This document shows, in pieces, positions 47,918 through 59,693 of a stretch of DNA of 64,000 nucleotides. The notes beneath the pieces are model-generated. The model worked only from the letters and a program-made list of their open reading frames with translations. It did no database searches and was not told where the DNA came from. Every line of letters starts with the position of its first letter. Within the stretch, counting starts at the first letter, position 1. Made by a program: the position numbers and the translations under genes. Source of the DNA: Rutidosis leptorrhynchoides (taxonomy: Eukaryota > Streptophyta > Magnoliopsida > Asterales > Asteraceae); NCBI RefSeq assembly GCF_046630445.1, contig NC_092333.1, positions 362,079,001 through 362,143,000 on the forward strand. Reading direction: 5' to 3'.

Positions 47918-48513
47918 TGATAATGCTAAAAACGAACATATATTTCATAGCATTGTCTCTCAAGAAAGACAAGATTTTAGTTGCAATTGTTCTATTTACA
48001 AGTGATATTCGTTTAAATAATAAAAGGTGAAGACAAAAGACAGATTCGACGAATTGAAGACGCAAACGACCAAAAAGCTTAAAAGTACAAATTACAATCA
48101 AAGTGGTTCAAATTATTGATGAGAAACGTCTCAAAATTACAAGAGTACAAGACGCGAAACGCAAAATACAAGATATTAAATTGTACGCAAGGACGTTCGA
48201 AAATACGAAACCGGGACCAAAGACAACTCTCAACGCTCGACGCAACGGACTAAAAATTACAAGTCAACTATGCACATAAATATAATATAATATTTAAATA
48301 ATTCTTAAAATTATTTATATATTATATTATTTATTAAAAGTGTCGGCAAGCAAAGAAACAAACTCACCTGAGCTAGAAATAGAGGCCATGCGATCGCATG
48401 GCCTGGAGGTGAAAAACCCATGCGATCTCATGATGAATAGTGCCAGGCCACATTCCTATAAAAGCACGCTCTGGTCGACTGAATATCCATACCATCTATC
48501 TATCTCTCACTCG

Positions 48514-48587
<74 letters not shown>

Positions 48588-49940
48588 TTTAATTTTAAAT
48601 TTTAAATTTTAAATTTTAATTTTAAATTCTAATAATAAGGGTTTGTTAGCGAATGTTGTAAGGGTGTAAGTCGAAATTCTGTCCGTGTAATGCTACGCTA
48701 TTATTAATCATTGTAAGTTATGTTCAACCCTTTTAAATTAATGTCTCGTAGCTAAGTTATTATTATGCTTATTTAATGCCGAAGTAATCGTGATGTTGGG
48801 CTAAATATTAAAATTGGATAATTGGGCTTTGTACCATAATTGGGGTTTGGATAAAAGAACGACATTTGTGGAAATTAGACTATGGGCTATTAATGGGCTT
48901 TATATTAACTAAATGATACCTCGTTAATTTAATATATAGACTTATAATTTGACGTATTTATATATAATCACATATGCTTGACTGGGTACGGTGGGCGGGA
49001 TATCTATAAATACCAATAATTGTTCATTTTACCAGACACGGAACTGGATTAATAGTTAATAGACTTGTTGAAACAGGGGTGGATTATATTCAAGGGTAAT
49101 TGGTGTAATTGTTAACAAAGTAGTAAAACCTTGGTTTACACGCAGTCGATAACCTGGTGTATTCATTAAACAAAGTATTAAGACCTTGTTACAATTCGAA
49201 TCCCTAATTAGTTGGAATATTTGACTTAGGGAATAAGAATAATTTGACGAAGACTTCCGCACTTTATGATTATGACTGATGGACTATTATGGACAAATCC
49301 GTATGGACATATCAAATAATCCAGGACAAAGGACAATTAACCCACGGGAATAAACTAAAAACAACGCGTCGAACATCATGATTACGGAAGTTTAAATAAG
49401 CATAATTCCTTTATTTCATATTTAATTGCACTTTTAATTATCGCACTTTTATTTACTGTCATTGTATTTAATTGCACTTTTAATTATCGTACTCTTTAAT
49501 TATCGCAATTTTATTTTATCGCACTTTTATTTATCACAATTTCATTATCGTTATTTAATTTACGCTTTAATTTAAGTTATATTTATTTTTAATATTTTAC
49601 ATTAGGTTTTAACTACGACTAAAGTTTTAAAATCGACAAACCGGTCATTAAACGGTAAAAACCCCCTTTTATAATAATACTACTTATATATATTTTTGTA
49701 TTTTTACAATTATAAGCTAAAAAAATAGCGTTAAACTTGGCTAAGTCTCCCTGTGGAACGAACCGGACTTACTGAAAACTACACTACTGTACGATTAGGT
49801 ACACTGCCTATAAGTGTTGTAGCAAGGTTTAGGTATATCCATTCTATAAATAAATAAATATCTTGTGTAAAATTGTATCGTATTTAATAGTATTTTGTAG
49901 CAAAAATATAACTATTTTGTATACACCTCTACGCACATCA
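47918..49940 (+). repeat. 3' LTR of Athila-2
   Basis: A 2023-bp LTR, TGATAATG...CACATCA. Compared with the Athila-1 LTR, the GC-rich dyads before the TATA box (CTATAAAAG, 48456-48464) have a completely different sequence: a perfect 22-bp palindrome at 48383-48404 and an imperfect one at 48418-48432. A long (AT)n run (about 48514-48582) lies downstream of the TATA box, inside what should be transcribed. Confidence 0.85.
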
Positions 49941-51008
49941 AGCGTATCTTCAATGCGTCCACGGATCCTGTTTCACGTTCTAAACTGGATGCCTGGAGAT
50001 CTACACCAAAGCAGTGATTTTACTACTTGTGTCAGGATTGCTCTTCGCCTCTTTCTAACTCCGAATCTTAACAAATCTATGACGAACTACCAACTCTTTT
50101 AGTGGAGAACCCAACTCTGAAGATTTTGAGATCATAAAGATAAAGTTCCTGACGCTATTCGAAGACCTCAGAAATGATCTATAACAACCCACACTTTTTC
50201 ACTTCTGAATTATCTAATATACCCTTAGGGTTTGCATGGTTATGTGTATTAATGTCTAGAGTTGTTATTTAAAATACAATTAATATGAAAAGAATCAACG
50301 TTGACCGGATAGTTAACCGGATAATTATTTTTAGTCGACAACTCGAACCCTAAATAAAGTTATAATAATATATATTAACTTTAATATACGTTTGTACGAA
50401 TATATAAAGTAATATAATTAACTTTAATACGAATGAAATATAATAAAAAAAACATTGTGGCTCAAATATAATTAATAAAACTATGGGATAATAAATGTAA
50501 TTAAATTTAAAATATAATTATTTATAAAAAGATAATACCAAAATATATAATAAATATATATATTTTGGTTAATGTAAAAGACAGAGGAATAGATAATAAA
50601 TAACAAGACAAAAATAAATTTTAAATAACCCTAAGGGCTTCAGGCGACTTTAAAAAAAATGATTTATAAAAGGAATTATAATTGTATTAGGATTTCTTTT
50701 TCTCCAAGGCATTTTGTTAGTATAAATACACATACAAGGCTTCATAAATTTTTTCACAAACACTTTGAAGCTCCTCTAAGAACCCTAAAGTATTTTGTGA
50801 GTTTTCTTTCTTTTCTTTTTTTTCTTTTTTGTTTTCTTTTATTTTTTTAGCCGAACCATATTTTTATTTTTAATAAATATGATACAAACTAAATAAAATA
50901 TAAATAATACATAATATATAATATTATGTATTATAGGTTTAAGAAAAATTAATTTTACAGATTTATAATACGAATTTATATTTTTAATTAATTAAAAACA
51001 GTAAAATA

Positions 51009-51089
<81 letters not shown>

Positions 51090-51594
51090 AAAAATCATTA
51101 GAATAATTATTATTCATTTATTTATAATTCAGTTTACACAAATAGTATGTAAATTGGGTTTTAAAATTCTATAAATACTTAAAAATAGTAAAAATAATTT
51201 TTACAGAATGTATTAGACTTATAATAGTTATTAAAGTCGAAACCCTAATTTATATATCAATATATATATATTTATCCTCTATTTATTTGTGTACCAATTT
51301 ACTTAAATAAACATAAAATGAATTTAAAATTTTATAAAATACCAAAAACAGTAAAAATTACATAAAATTATTTAGAAAAATGATATAACATATAAAAATA
51401 ATTATAATAATTATTGGAGTATTCTTTATAATTAATTTTGATTTATATATTAAATAAATGTAAAAACTTTGTAAAATTCGTAATAAATATTTTTAACAGT
51501 AATAAAAATATATAAAAAAATTTTATGAGTTTATAAAATATTATTAAACCTGTAAAAATTATAAATCTAGTTATTTGCGCTTCTTGTTTTTCCT
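49941..51594. other. AT-rich spacer with microsatellite
   Basis: About 1.65 kb between the Athila-2 LTR and the truncated element T. The first 230 bases (49941-50170) are less AT-rich and may be a fragment of an older sequence I cannot identify. The rest is strongly AT-rich, with a pure (AT)n run of about 74 bp at 51010-51084. A TATAAATA-like element at about 50719 is followed by a leader-like stretch, but no gene follows. No credible ORF. Confidence 0.5.
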
Positions 51595-51700
51595 TCATAA
51601 GCACAAAAAATAATAATAATAATAATAATAATAATGGACGGTTTTAATAATATCCCAGTACTTAGCGAATTGCGCTTCTTGTTTTTCCTTCCTAAGCCTA
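51570..51700. repeat. Local duplication and (TAA)n at the broken end of T
   Basis: A stretch of about 30 bp (core TTGCGCTTCTTGTTTTTCCTTC) occurs at about 51576-51597 and 51670-51691. The two copies flank a (TAA/ATA)n microsatellite at about 51607-51640. The pattern suggests the truncation was repaired by copying a nearby piece of gag. Confidence 0.6.
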
Positions 51701-52869
51701 CCTGGGAAAGGTATGCGTGCGCGCGGAATAATTTCTGGGGCCTTAGGAGAGATAGGTTCCGGTGGATTGACAGTTGGGTCAATTGACACAGGTTCCCTAT
51801 CGAAAAAATCTTGTATGGGTATATTGACAGTTGTTTCCTTCCCTCCTCTAGTAATTACTAGGGCATCAAACTCACTACACTTTATATCAACTTTAGTGGT
51901 TAATCGTTTAAGCGTAAGCTAAAAATTAGTGATTAGTTCTTCAAAAGTCTTTATCAAAGTGTCGAACTTATTCTGGCATTCTATGACTTGAAGGTTTATC
52001 GTGTATTGCTTTTTCATAAATTCAACTAAAATTTCCTTAGAGTGGAGAGTAGGTTTGTGCAACGAGAAGATTATATTATGATCCGAGCTATTTTGTTGTT
52101 TGTGCGCCCATTTAGGGTAAGGATACCTTAGATTAGTTCTAGTAGCATCGGAGTTTCTAGGAATTGGTAAATTTTGAAGAGTGAGGGTGAGATCTTGTAA
52201 CCTTGTTTCCAGCAATTTTACCGTATGAGCGAAGATGTCATCCTTCTCAGCAGCTTCATTGTTCCAATCTTCCTGTTGTGTAGCTATTGTGTCCACGAGA
52301 TTCCATGCTTCGTCTGCTGTTCGGGACATGAAATTGCCTTGCGAGGCCATGTCTAGGAGAGACTTATCATCCTTGGTCAAACCATTGTAAAGCGTAAAGA
52401 TTATGTCTGCCCGACTTAACAAATGATTCAGACATCTTTTAAGCATCATCTTTACTCTATTCCATGCCAGACACAATGACTCATTTTCTTTTTGAGAAAA
52501 TTTTGTGATGTCATTTCTTAAACAGGTTTGCAGGGAGGGTGGATAAAATTTGTTTAGAAATTTAGTGGCTAAATCCTCCCATGTATGGATTGAATCCGGG
52601 TTAAGTTCGTCAAACCATGCTGAAGCGTGTGCAGAAAGTGAATATTGAAAAAGATGAAGTTTCAAAATGTTTTTCTCGTTTTCGTCCTTCTTAAAAGAGT
52701 CAACCAGACTGATAAATTTGTTTAAATGAATGTTTGGATCGTCAGTCGGTAATCCTTGAAATTTACAGATCATACTGACTAGTTTAATCATGTGTGAACT
52801 AATTTCAGGAATTCCTTCGGTTCCTAAGGTGATTGGTCCTCCTCTTCCCTCTAAGCATGACTTATGCAT
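51641..52869 (-). pseudogene. gag of element T, truncated
   Basis: The reverse frame starts at ATG 52869. The first 200 or so residues match the capsid-like Gag domain of Athila/Tat elements (W-x-x-L-A-T-K-F-L-N-K-FYPP, then SLCLAWNR, then a YNGL motif). An in-frame TAG at 51919-51921 follows about 316 codons. The same frame then continues for about 90 codons into the KEKQEAQFAKYWDIIK motif that in this clade precedes protease. The frame is lost in a (TAA)n microsatellite at about 51607-51640. Gag would build the particle; this one is a remnant. Confidence 0.8.
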
Positions 52870-53224
52870 AGAAGCAAGGGTGTCTTGTTGTTCAATTTTT
52901 TATAGATTTTCTGTTTAAAAAGACTTAAAAGTAACTTTTAGAAAATATTAATTTACTAAAAGGATCGATAATTTAATAAAAACAGTTATTCTTGAAATTC
53001 GGTCGCTAACCAGATCGAATATCTTAACTGATAGGACTTCTCACAGATTACTTGTATCGAGGTGGCCAGGCCGACTACGGAGAGGCAGGATCCTTTTGGT
53101 TCCAATATACTTGGAGACTGTTCGGAAAATCCAACAACCGAGTCCGTGTATAATTGTCTTTCTTAGACACCACCAAACAATACTTTGTCTGTTTAAAATC
53201 TTTCTCAATCAAAATATTCGATTC
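52870..53224 (-). other. Leader of element T
   Basis: 355-bp untranslated leader between primer site and gag start. It contains a moderately GC-rich patch at 53040-53110 that could fold; no ORF in the gag orientation. Confidence 0.5.
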
Positions 53225-53241
53225 CCCGGCAGCGACGCCAA
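53225..53241 (-). promoter_or_regulatory. Primer binding site of T (Asp tRNA type)
   Basis: Reverse-strand TGGCGTCGCTGCCGGGG resembles the Athila/Tat primer site TGGCGCCGTTGCCGGGG, complementary to aspartate tRNA. It lies 17 bases from the LTR end. Confidence 0.75.
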
Positions 53242-53258
53242 GAAAAGAGAGAGCTATT

Positions 53259-55113
53259 GATATGCTACTAACGAAAGATTTTATTTGTGCGGTGTCGTTA
53301 GGTCGCATAATGTCCGATTCGGTAGCACACAGTGTCTTCATTTATTTATATTTTTGCGGGGCCTAAATTTTCTTTTACTTTCTAAGGTGTAGAAGGTGTA
53401 AGTTAACCTAGTGTCGTATTTTTATGCTGATTAACGAATTGAAGATCAAGTGGATAATTGTCTTTTAGTTAAATTACCTGGATAAAAGATAGTAGTTGAT
53501 TTTAGCTAAAGGTCCTAAATGCAGAAAAGTAAATAAAGTGGAAGGATATCCGGAGTATGCAGATCAGAGAAATGTTGACCAAGATATCAGTATTGGGTTA
53601 GGGAAAGGTAATTAAGCTTATGTTAAGACTATGCTTGGAATGATGTAGATCTGGTTGGATGAGCCAATTACACAGACCTACTTGTCTCTGAACTCTCGGA
53701 GTTCTCTTTGAGCAGCGAGAAGTATGTCACTTGGTCGTATAATTGAAAGGTAACAATACCTCGGAGGTTATCCTCAGTAAAGTACTAGGTTGGTTAGTGA
53801 GTTAAGCTCTAATCCTAACCCTCGTTATCAGTTTAGGTAATTGAATAACAACGTGCAATGTTGATTGAACACTGATCACAAATGGAAGGAATCCGTTGGT
53901 TTAAGTTGGCAAAACCTTAAATGAAAACTAACAACCATTCCATCATACTAATGAGATCACAACAGTTCAAACATTATACAGCATCACAGTTAATATACTG
54001 ATAGTAAAGCAGATAGAAACCTAATGAATACCTAAACAGTTGATATGACTAAGACCTAGGGCAACAATCAGACAAGAACATGCAATAGGCTTGGGTCATA
54101 CAGTAAAGGCACTAACTAGATCTTAACAGCTCCTAAGAGGTCTCTTCGGAACAGTCAATAGGTATACTAGGTCATTCATGTCGCAATTCCTAAGTTTCGT
54201 GTCCTAAAAGTGCATTAGATGCCTCTGTGGGAACTCCGACCATACCGAGTTCATAGAATCTTCAAATACAGTATAACCAAGGGTCTTAATCCTATGAAGT
54301 AGCTAATTTCATATAGGTGGACAAGTCCTGATCACAACATAGGTTGGTCAATCCTTAAGATGCTAGCATACAAATCTATCAGACTTCCTAGTTCAGCATT
54401 ATAACAGTAATCGTACTAAATTAACATAATTACGCTAACCTAAACTTCTATCATGGCAACATACAGATTAATTAAGCTATCATGGCAATATCGGAACGCA
54501 TTATTAAACATAAAAAGTAAGAACACATGTTTAATACAAAAGACAAGCGTTTCGGATAAAAACCTGAAAAGGCCGAAGAAATCTGCCCGAGATCGCAGGG
54601 ACTCGCCGGGATATCCTCCGGAAAATCAAAGCTAAGCTAACTAATACTAAAAACTAACTAAAAGCTTGAAAATATGAAATGAATTACAAAATGAGTGTGT
54701 GTTGGAATGGATGGAGAAAACCCTTTAAATAGACTAAATTTTTGCCTGCAAACGGCTGGCAAGCCGTTTGGCAGGCCGTATTTGGCAAGCCGTTTATCGA
54801 GCCCGTTTGCCTGATCGTTTGGCAGGCCGTTTGCCATACTGGCAAGCCGTTTGGCAAGCCGTATGGCAGGCCGTTTTTGGGCCTGGTCAGCCTTGATTCA
54901 CTGGATCGTAACTTGATTTCTTGTCTTTCACCGTTTTCGCTCTAAGAATCTTCGTTTTAGCTCCGTTTTACCTGATTCTTTTTTGCATCGCCTTCGTAAT
55001 TACATAATCTACAAAATCAACCGAAAAAGCGATAATTTTGCCGACAAAGATTAAATCTTTATCGTTCTAGTGCTTAATTTAGGGATAAAAATGTGACTTT
55101 TTGCCCGATATCA
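53259..55113 (-). repeat. 5' LTR of element T
   Basis: A 1855-bp LTR with ends TGATATCGGG (at 55113) and GCATATCA (at 53259), a perfect TGATAT/ATATCA terminal pair. On the minus strand a TATTTAAA element (about 54724-54733) follows an array of GGCAAGCCGTTT-like units (54742-54877). The expected outer target duplication is GGTTT (55114-55118); the other side is lost. Confidence 0.75.
54742..54877 (-). repeat. Degenerate 12-bp repeat array in the T LTR promoter
   Basis: At least eight units related to GGCAAGCCGTTT or GGCAGGCCGTTT, irregularly spaced, in an otherwise AT-rich LTR. Each unit contains the half-dyad GGC-N2-GCC. On the minus strand the array lies directly upstream of the TATA-like element. 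Confidence 0.7.
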
Positions 55114-55421
55114 GGTTTCTTCATGAGGCTCTTTGACGAGATTATTTTTTGATCGGTTATTGAAGAACGAACAGATGTGGGTGATAAGGGTTAGCATTGT
55201 AAATTAAATATATAAGTGACATATTTAAATTGAATACGGGAGATCTATTTGATTGTATTCATATTTATTCTTACTCTCATGGTTGTTTCATAGAAGTAAG
55301 GATAAATTTAGTTGGAACAATTGACTTTTAAAGCCGTTGTCATTTGTATTTGTTGTTGTTTTCCCTCTGGTTATTTGCTAGAGGTTGAATATATAAAGTT
55401 GCTTGCCGTTAAAAAAAAAGT
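55114..55421 (+). mobile_element. 3' tail of a LINE
   Basis: The stretch ending CTAGAGGTTGAATATATAAA, then GTTGCTTGCCGTT and an A-run (about 55411-55419), resembles the 3' untranslated end of plant L1-type LINEs as I remember them. Its 5' side is cut by the LTR of element T. There is no coding part. Confidence 0.45.
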
Positions 55422-57239
55422 GACCTATTTATGTTATGGGTACGTATCTTCTCTTTTGAACGGTTAATAGTATTTATGTATTTAATGGTTTAGATTTTGA
55501 CATCTAGAATTTTATAAAATAGAGTGATGTAATATTTTTTTCTTATAATAGATAAATAGATAGATAGATTAGGTTGATATGTATCTATTTTTTTTTTTTA
55601 TTTTCTAGAGGACAATGATATTTTTTATAATTCATGTAATAACAGATTGTATTTTACAAGCAGATGATGTAAAATTCATATGAATTTATCAAAATTATTC
55701 TTCAGAAGTGGTTATTGATAAATTTTCAACGGTCAACACCTTAGTCACACACTCATAGAGGGCATGTGTATTTTTAACTAACTAGCATTACAATGGGCCG
55801 CGAGTTGCGGCGGCCGCGTTTTGCTCATCGTTTGTACTTAAATATGGCTATGACTTTTTATTGTTCTAGAATAACATAACACCTATGTATAAAACATAAA
55901 CATAAAGAAAATAGATGAGTATTGTGTTTGGATAACATTTCTATTATCAATACGTTGATAACATATAAACGGTCACCTAAAAAAATTACACAATGAAGTC
56001 AATTTAAGAAAGTATAAAAGGTACATGTAATTGAAGCTACACATATAGAGCTTGTTTGTTGCAAGACTGAGCTGATTCCTCCCTTTATATATATGTTCAC
56101 ATTCAAGACCTGTTGGATCATTAAGTATTTACCTTCTTTTTTTTTTTTTTTTTTAACTATAAAGCTACATGAAGTAGCTGCAAAAATCATAAGCCATATG
56201 AAAACTAAGATTAACATACATAAGTCAATTCTTTGTGTAAAATTCATTCGAAAATGATGGGTGTAAGAATTGAGAATTGCTCACTTTGTAGGCAGTCTCA
56301 TTCGTGTAAGAATTAAGAGTTCCTCTTCCATCTAGGCCCAGAATGGGTGTTAGGGCTTGGTGGTGTTAACAATGGTTCGGATGGGGACTGAATAAAGATG
56401 GGAAATTAAAATCAGAAATAGTAGACACAAACAAAGATTAGTAATATGAAACACTAATAACAATAAAATGTGATACCGGAAATGAAGCGAATATATTTAG
56501 GTCCCATATAATTTACAAAATGTATGTCTCATATAAATTTTGTCGACTTACGTCAAAAGGTATATGATGTATTTTGAAATTTTTTTAGCTGATCTTAGCT
56601 TCTGCACAAACCAATAGAATCCCTTAGGCCATATCCATTGGAAAGTCGACTCTCCCACCTTTCTATAGACAACTTATTTGCTCTCCCACCTTTCTATAGA
56701 CAACTTATTTGTCAAAAACGGAGTTACCGTTTAAGATTTATGGCTTTACGAAAAAACCCTACGAAATTGAAACAAAACTTATGCAGGTCTGCTGTTTTGC
56801 ACAACAAATTTCAACCCCAGACTCGCTTTTGATGACTATTTAAAACCTGCCTAAACTCGACAAAACCATATATATCCTATACCATTTTAAAGCTTGTCAG
56901 GAATACTTTCTAACACAAATATTAGTTTTCGTCAAATATTACCCACTTTCAACTTACGAACCGACAAAGTAGGCCGGAGAGTCATTTTTGACACTTCTAC
57001 CAAATATATATTGACGACCCAAAACCTAGTTTAACCAACCTGGGCTGACCCATCTGATAATTCAAGTCTAACATGGCATTTTAGAAGTGTTGGTGGCTTC
57101 CATTTTTCAAAATTACGTATATGGGTTGCAATAACATATGTTTTGGGCAGCGCACTAACTGTTGTCTAACCATTTAGAATTGAATTTTCTACAATTAATA
57201 GTATCTAAAACAATGAAACTCATGTACCGTAATTTTCTG
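55422..57239. other. Intergenic spacer
   Basis: AT-rich spacer of 1.8 kb without a credible ORF. It contains a perfect 31-bp tandem duplication at 56650-56711, a T-run at about 56138-56154, and an isolated GC-rich patch with GCGGCCGC at about 55796-55820. Confidence 0.5.
56650..56711. repeat. Perfect 31-bp tandem duplication
   Basis: Two adjacent identical copies, 56650-56680 and 56681-56711, starting CTCTCCCACC and ending CTTATTTG. No coding role is seen. Confidence 0.85.
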
Positions 57240-58990
57240 AGTGAAGAGATGTAAGAGTGCAACCCAACAACGCCTTCCTGATGTATTCGACCAGAATGGG
57301 ACAACAGATTTTTGCTAGCTAATGGTTGCAACCCATTCAGGTACCCCTAAAACATATAAAGTTAATATATGTCATTTTGTATTGTTTTAGGTCTCCACTA
57401 TACTAAGTGGAAATGCAATAATAAGTGATCTGGTGGCACATTTGAGATCTCAATTTTGTTGATTTCTTGTGTGTCTTTCACACGCATTAAGAAAAAATAA
57501 GATGAAAAGGGCAAAAGAAAGTACCCTCCTCTCCTAACTGCTTCTCTAACAACTGAGGGCCGATGCTTACGTATGTAGCTAATGTCAAGGAGGAACAACA
57601 GATCAGAATAACCCATGTTTGGTCTGAATCGAATAGAAGAAGCCAAACCTACGACATCAAATACCAACAAAAATATAGTTATTAAAAATAGAAACTCTTG
57701 AATAACCATGTTAATTTGTATGGGACACAATAGATACGTATTGTTGGCAAATAACTAACAAATGATGGACTATGCATTGTCACAACACGAACATTTATAG
57801 CACATAAGGAGGAAAATAATTTTTTTTCAAAGTATCCAAGCACAAAAGTTCTGTTAAATGCAAAGGAAAATAAACACCTGCACGTCTATAGTATATATAT
57901 ATATATAAAGTGTTCGAGTGCAGAATGTGCTATTACATTAAAAATATAGGTTTCTACTTAACAATCTATACTGCTCATTCACGTGAAATGTTGGCACAAA
58001 ATGAAGTCGGAAAAAGGGAAAAACATACAACAAATAGCATGAATAAACTTAACTAAAGCATACTCAAGATACTACCCTGTGCAACCGACTTATTCTAAAC
58101 GGCAAAATTACAAAGACAGAAGATGCTAATGAACTTTCAATAGCAAAAGGAGCAACGTAATACTCCTGGGAAGTTGTGAGAAGCAGCCCGATTCAAATAA
58201 TTAACATATCACAAAACACTCCTTTTAGCTAGTTGTCTTGTCAAACCGATGCGGTGACGAAACCGAGATCATCAACAACACATCATCACCTAACACACTC
58301 TCATGATTGCTACGGTTCTTTTACTTCTATTTACTTTCCATTAAGTTATTTAATAGTACTATGCTAATAACAAAGAATCAAACACCAACATGTAAAGCTG
58401 CAAACAGAACGTAAAAATAAACATATTGAAAAGATTGATGATTCCCATATGTGTTTGAAACATAAAGAAACAATAGAAATTACACATACATACAAATGTT
58501 TAAATGACCAAAAATCGCATTAAGAACCAAGTACAAACAAATTAAACAAACAACAATGGAAATTGCAAGGCGAGCTTACCAATTCTAAAATCTAGATGAA
58601 GAAACTGCGAAAACAAACCTGGCGGCTTCGATTAGCGAGAAATCGCATAAGATTGCAAGCGTAGCAGATGATAAAGAGAAGGAATGTGATAAAATATAAT
58701 TGTTAAACAATGAAATTGATGATTACATAAACAATAGACATCGATTCCGTGTAAATATCATGATCCACCTACCTTTGTCTTTTGCCGCCGTAGTAGCAGA
58801 TCTTCGGTCAGATTTCGTCGGCCATTTTTTTCTACTGATTTAGATTTCTTCCGCCATTTTTGTCGATTAAATCAGCGAAGATGCCAGTGATTTGGAAGAA
58901 TATTGAATTAAAGAAGATGAAGTTGCATCTTGGAAGGGACAAAAAGAAATTAGAAAGTTAAAACAAATCAAGATTTAGGAGGTAAATGGC
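57240..58990 (-). other. Possible decayed host transcription unit
   Basis: Read on the minus strand, 58990 to 58570 looks like a 5' untranslated region: C/T-rich start, then donor-like CAAAG/GTAGG near 58778 and AATTG/GTAAG near 58580. At 57730-57398 a 110-codon frame begins with a hydrophobic segment (FLFLITIFLLVFDVVGLA), but it has no recognised domain and no obvious spliced continuation. Unlike most of the window, this stretch does not resemble any retroelement here. It could be a host gene remnant, a noncoding transcript or chance. Confidence 0.25.
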
Positions 58991-59666
58991 GATTTTGTAT
59001 GTAAGAAGGTGGTGGAATGTGTATAGTGTTGGGCGAGATGACTATGGCTATGGGGATGGCGATGAGTGGGTGAAGAAGGTATTGGAAGGATGGTTTTAAG
59101 GGAGTGATGCATTGTCGTTTGAAGGGTTTTATTGAGAGAAACGGCATAATTTTGGGTGGGGAAAAAACTTTATAGTGTAACAGTAAAAGTAGGGGCTTTT
59201 AGGTAACAGATTTGCACCATGTTTACGTGAATTAGTATAAGTATATAGATAAATATAAATTGGGCTGAGGTGTTTGAAGAGCTCATTTGGTCAACATATT
59301 GGCTTGTTTATTTGGACATTAATCATTAAGCACATCTTCCTGCTGTATCGGTCACTTAAAGATGTGGTGTACTCTCATCCAGCCATTATATTTCTAAACA
59401 TACCCTTTGTCTTTTAAAATATTATAACCTCCATTCTTCATGAGGAAAAGAAACTATATATTTTCTCACATGATTTCAAAAGTCACCATAAATTATTGTA
59501 GTTCGAGCATACTTTGCACATCACCAATAGCCATAATCACATGCTCGTCCATCTTCGTCACTGACTTGTCTACCATCGTCTTCTAATAATCATCAGTATT
59601 GATGTGCTTTATTTTATTTTATTAGAGGAACTGATGTAACTGTTGGTTTCTTTGTAAACTACATTT
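58991..59666. other. Spacer left of the LINE
   Basis: No ORF or known repeat is seen. If the minus-strand unit at 57240-58990 is real, this region would be its promoter side. Confidence 0.4.
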
Positions 59667-59693
59667 TTTTTTTAAGGCAAACTAAATATTATA

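Larger units (their letters stand above)
34385..49940 (+). mobile_element. Athila-2: Athila-like element, 5' LTR not in window
   Basis: Leader, a polyprotein frame with four stops, a second protease-like domain, a small zinc-knuckle-like ORF, a two-exon ATHILA-type ORF, a 2.2-kb 3' region and the 3' LTR, all on the plus strand. Copy Y enters at 34384, so the primer site and 5' LTR are displaced and would lie left of the window if the block 4344-34384 is one nested insertion. The stops show it is old. The 3' flank AGCGT (49941-49945) is the expected target duplication. Confidence 0.8.
51595..55113 (-). mobile_element. T: truncated Athila/Tat-type element
   Basis: Minus strand. Reading leftward it has a 5' LTR (55113 to 53259), an Asp-tRNA primer site (53241 to 53225), a leader and a gag frame that ends at a TAA-repeat near 51640. 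Everything from protease onward and the 3' LTR are missing. Confidence 0.8.

Noticed and set aside
2346..49940. Treating 2346-4343 and 47918-49940 as the two LTRs of one Athila element
   Set aside because: Upstream of 2346 is another element's 3' end with its own purine tract, and the two LTRs differ in their promoter modules; they fit two separate elements better.
49863..50102. 79-codon frame after the Athila-2 LTR as a gene
   Set aside because: It starts inside the LTR end, has no domain and no counterpart elsewhere in the window.
51010..51084. Centromeric or telomeric satellite
   Set aside because: Simple (AT)n microsatellite; no higher-order monomer and no telomere repeat.
54742..54877. 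CRISPR-like array
   Set aside because: Units are degenerate with no constant-length spacers, and the sequence is eukaryotic LTR.
54453..54945. Trp/Lys/Pro-rich frames in the T LTR
   Set aside because: Created by the 12-bp repeat array, on the strand opposite to the element.
57398..57730. Membrane protein gene (110 codons)
   Set aside because: Only one hydrophobic segment, no family match and no clear splice structure; kept only as part of a low-confidence unit.
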